64,000 bases of DNA from NCBI RefSeq assembly GCF_027474405.1, contig NZ_CP114871.1:3233001-3297000 (forward strand). The letters are read 5' to 3'. The notes beneath the pieces were generated by a model that searched no databases, was not told the DNA's origin, and saw only the letters and a program-made list of their open reading frames with translations. Origin of the DNA: Caulobacter sp. NIBR2454. GTDB taxonomy: Bacteria; Pseudomonadota; Alphaproteobacteria; Caulobacterales; Caulobacteraceae. Below are positions 61,659 to 64,000 of this stretch, one piece after another (position 1 is the first letter of the stretch; each line of letters starts with the position of its first letter). Both the position numbers and the translations under genes were made by a program.

Positions 61659-63518
61659 ATGTTGCGCTCCATTCTTGCCGGCGCCGCCCTGGCCCTGGGT
61701 CTGCTCGCCGCGACGGGCGGTCAGGCGCAGGGGCTGATCCTGACGCGGGCCGACCTTCGCGCCGGCCAGTCCCTGGATGGCCAGTGGACCTATTCCATCG
61801 ATCCCTATCGCGATGGCCTGCTGGGCTTTCATCGCGGCGAGGCAGGGGTCGGGCACCGGCGCTATGAAGACAGCGACGTCGATGCGGTGACCCGCGCCGA
61901 CCCGACCGCGCTCTACGAGTACGACATGCAGCGCTCGGCGACGGCCGACCTGCCCGCCTCGTGGCTGACGCACACCCCCGAGCTTCGCCACTATCAGGGG
62001 CTTGTCTGGTACCAGCGCCGCTTCCAGGCCAAGCCGCCGGCGGGCCAGCGCGCCTTCCTGCGCTTCGAGGCGGTCAACTACACCGCTAAGGTCTATCTGA
62101 ACGGCAAGAAGGTCGGCGAGCATGAGGGTGGCTTCACGCCCTTCTCGTTCGAGGTCACCGACCTCCTGCGCGACGGCGAGAACAACCTGACCGTGGGCGT
62201 GGATTCGACGCAGACGCCAGAGGGCGTGCCCCCGCCTGTCACCGACTGGGAGAACTATGGCGGCCTGACCCGGTCCGTGAAGCTGGTCTATGCGCCGCAA
62301 ACCTTCGTGGATGATGCCTGGGTGCGACTGGATCGCCAAGGCCGGATCGCCGCTACCGTCCATCTGGACGGCACTTCCGCCGCCGGCCAGCCCGTCACCG
62401 TGCGCATCGCCAAACTGGGCCTGACCCTGTCAGGAACCACCGACGCCCAGGGCGCCTGGACGGGCGAGGTCAAGGCGCCGCGCAACCTGGCGCGGTGGTC
62501 GCCGAAATCGCCGACGCTCTACGACGTCACGATCGCGGCGGCAGGCGATCAGCTGACGGATCGCGTCGGTCTGCGCACCCTCGAAGCCAAGGGGGGCCAG
62601 ATCCTGTTGAACGGCAAGCCGATCTTCCTGCGCGGCATCAGCCTGCACGAGGAGGAGCTGGGCGAGAACCCGTCCCGGACCATGACCGAGGCCTCCGCCC
62701 GCGCGCTTTTGATGGAGGCCAAGGACGGCCTGGACGCCAATTTCGTGCGCCTAGCCCACTATCCCCATGCCGAGATCACCACCCGCCTGGCCGATGAGAT
62801 GGGCCTGCTCGTGTGGAGCGAAATCCCCGTCTACTGGCTGGTCGATTTCGCCAATCCCAAGACCCTGACCCTGGCGCGGTCCATGCTCGCCGAGAACATC
62901 CGACGGGATCGCAATCGCGCCTCCATCGCCTTCTGGAGCGTGGCCAACGAGACGCCCGTGAGCGACGCACGCAACCGCTTCCTGGGCCGGCTTGTCGATG
63001 ACGTTCGCGCTCTGGACGACACGCGACTGGTGACGGCGGCCCTGCTGGCCAATCGAGTCGAGACCGCTGATGGTCGCCAGACGGTGATCAACGACCCGCT
63101 GGGCGAGCATCTCGATGTGCTGGCCGTCAACACCTACAGCGGCTGGTATGGGGACGACACGCTGGATGCGGTGCCTTCCATGCGCTGGGCGGCGACCGAC
63201 AAGCCGTTGATCTTCTCGGAGTTCGGGGCCGACGCCAAGGCGGGGTTCAGCGACCCGCAGCTTCAGCGCAAGTTCTCCGAGGACTTCCAGGCGCGCTACT
63301 ACGTCCAGACCCTGGCGATGGTGAGCAAGGTCCCCACGGTCGCGGGCATGTCGCCCTGGGTGCTCAAGGACTTCCGCGCGCCGCGCCGGCAACACCCGCT
63401 GTATCAGCAGGGCTGGAACCGCAAGGGCCTGATCTCCCCGTCGGGACAACGCAAGGCCGCGTTCGAGGTCTTGGCAAATTTCTATCGCGACCGGGCGCGT
63501 GAGCAGCCCGATCCGTAA
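61659..63518 (+). CDS. GH2 beta-glucuronidase-like glycosidase
   Basis: 619 residues with a signal peptide ending GQAQ. Sandwich domain (about 30-200), Ig-like domain (about 210-300), TIM barrel (about 305-600). The acid/base is Glu431 in SVANETPV, the nucleophile Glu521 in FSEFGAD. Asn587 and Lys589 in GWNRKGLIS match the N-x-K motif that binds the carboxylate of glucuronic acid in GH2 beta-glucuronidases, so glucuronidase is favoured over galactosidase. It follows the GH3 gene by 45 bases and fits a uronate-polysaccharide locus. Confidence 0.9.
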   Translation: MLRSILAGAALALGLLAATGGQAQGLILTRADLRAGQSLDGQWTYSIDPYRDGLLGFHRGEAGVGHRRYEDSDVDAVTRADPTALYEYDMQRSATADLPASWLTHTPELRHYQGLVWYQRRFQAKPPAGQRAFLRFEAVNYTAKVYLNGKKVGEHEGGFTPFSFEVTDLLRDGENNLTVGVDSTQTPEGVPPPVTDWENYGGLTRSVKLVYAPQTFVDDAWVRLDRQGRIAATVHLDGTSAAGQPVTVRIAKLGLTLSGTTDAQGAWTGEVKAPRNLARWSPKSPTLYDVTIAAAGDQLTDRVGLRTLEAKGGQILLNGKPIFLRGISLHEEELGENPSRTMTEASARALLMEAKDGLDANFVRLAHYPHAEITTRLADEMGLLVWSEIPVYWLVDFANPKTLTLARSMLAENIRRDRNRASIAFWSVANETPVSDARNRFLGRLVDDVRALDDTRLVTAALLANRVETADGRQTVINDPLGEHLDVLAVNTYSGWYGDDTLDAVPSMRWAATDKPLIFSEFGADAKAGFSDPQLQRKFSEDFQARYYVQTLAMVSKVPTVAGMSPWVLKDFRAPRRQHPLYQQGWNRKGLISPSGQRKAAFEVLANFYRDRAREQPDP

Positions 63519-63526
63519 GGGCCCTG

Positions 63527-64000
63527 TCAGGGGATCAGGTCGCGCCGCAGGGCGGGCACAGCCTGGACCAGCCCAGCGGTGACCATGGTGGCGAAGTAGT
63601 CGGCGCCCTCGGGCCCCAGATGCGTGTAGTCGAACGCAAGCTTGGCCTGGCCCATTGGCTCGATCTGGGCGTTGTTCTGCTGTGGCGGTTTGGGAGAAGC
63701 AGCCGCCGCCGCCGCCGGCGTGGCGGGCTTGGACGAGATCGTGGTTCCGGTCCGCGCGGCGGCGAGAATTTCGGGCGTGGGCGGCGATTGGGCCAAGCGG
63801 GTCGCTTGCGCCGCGCCCATGGCCTGCACGGCGGCGGTGCTGGCGGCATGCAGATCGACCAGGGGCGCGCCGGTCTCGGCGGCCACCTGCCGCGTCGCCT
63901 GCGCCCAGGGCTCGAGGTCGCGGATCAGTTGGCCGTCAGTGAACTGGCGGCGGGTCAAAGGCGTGACCAGGACCGGGATCGCGCCAGCCGCCCGCACTTC
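63527..64000 (-). CDS. SGNH/CE12-like esterase, N-terminus beyond window
   Basis: The C-terminal 158 codons of a minus-strand gene whose start lies beyond 64000. It shows the SGNH-hydrolase pattern of rhamnogalacturonan acetylesterases (CE12): GAIPVLVTPLTRR, then FDYTHLGPEGADYFATMV with the catalytic Asp-His pair. The middle has an unusual alanine/proline-rich insert (SKPATPAAAAAASPKPPQQN). It converges with the GH2 gene 8 bases away. It likely deacetylates a plant-type polysaccharide; the nucleophile serine is outside the window. Confidence 0.85.
   Translation of the reverse strand, partial: EVRAAGAIPVLVTPLTRRQFTDGQLIRDLEPWAQATRQVAAETGAPLVDLHAASTAAVQAMGAAQATRLAQSPPTPEILAAARTGTTISSKPATPAAAAAASPKPPQQNNAQIEPMGQAKLAFDYTHLGPEGADYFATMVTAGLVQAVPALRRDLIP

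Noticed and set aside
1..64000. tRNA, rRNA, CRISPR array, insertion sequence or prophage
   Set aside because: No cloverleaf-type sequence with a T-loop motif in context, no spaced direct repeats, no transposase, integrase or phage structural gene was seen.

Overview
The window looks like chromosomal DNA of an alphaproteobacterium of the Caulobacteraceae (Caulobacter or a close relative). The evidence is the high GC with strong G/C at third codon positions, a complete Caulobacter-type cpa (tad) pilus cluster with a 55-residue PilA, three large TonB-dependent receptors (two of the Xanthomonas/Caulobacter polysaccharide type), a CtrA-like box upstream of pilA, and many 1-4 base start/stop overlaps. 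I found no rRNA, tRNA, CRISPR array, insertion sequence or phage gene.

Layout. (1) 1-9245: pilus genes pilA-cpaABCDEF on the minus strand (cpaF runs off the left edge), and divergently an orphan secretin-N-domain protein with two TadE-like pseudopilins, then a convergent lipoprotein gene. (2) 9332-20784: a pectin/homogalacturonan utilisation locus with a LacI regulator, a perfect 14-bp operator, a TonB-dependent receptor, a PL10 pectate lyase, a two-domain esterase, a GH28 enzyme and a CE8 pectin esterase. (3) 20796-36169: mostly housekeeping and small conserved genes: an encapsulated-ferritin-like protein without encapsulin, pyruvate kinase, pabB/pabC, a LuxR-type gene with conflicting frames, AMP nucleosidase, HtpX, a double winged-helix regulator, a soluble PAS chemoreceptor, an MpaB-type oxygenase and a single-domain response regulator. 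(4) 36233-50689: a two-armed catabolic locus around a MarR regulator. The minus arm encodes M24 peptidase, esterase A, TonB receptor, M20 peptidase and M24B aminopeptidase. The plus arm encodes a DUF3830-like protein, an FAD oxidoreductase, a BASS transporter and esterase B. (5) 50744-53828: small proteins, a hybrid histidine kinase and a periplasmic FKBP. (6) 53925-64000: a uronate-polysaccharide locus with a GntR/FadR regulator, two TGG-N5-CCA sites, a TonB receptor, an alginate-lyase-fold enzyme, GH3, a GH2 with a glucuronidase-type N-x-K motif, and a truncated CE12-like esterase.

Most unusual is region 4. Its two esterase genes lie in inverted orientation and share 792 bp without a single difference, plus a second nearly identical 338-bp block. 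A 291-bp stretch between the blocks, and the 5' ends, have diverged. That is the signature of recent gene conversion, and the pair could also allow inversion of the 5.7 kb between them. A 22-bp motif (19/22 matches) sits just upstream of both arms, so the MarR protein plausibly controls both. Together the genes look like an uptake and degradation system for an ester-containing, proline-rich or otherwise modified peptide; the substrate is inference.
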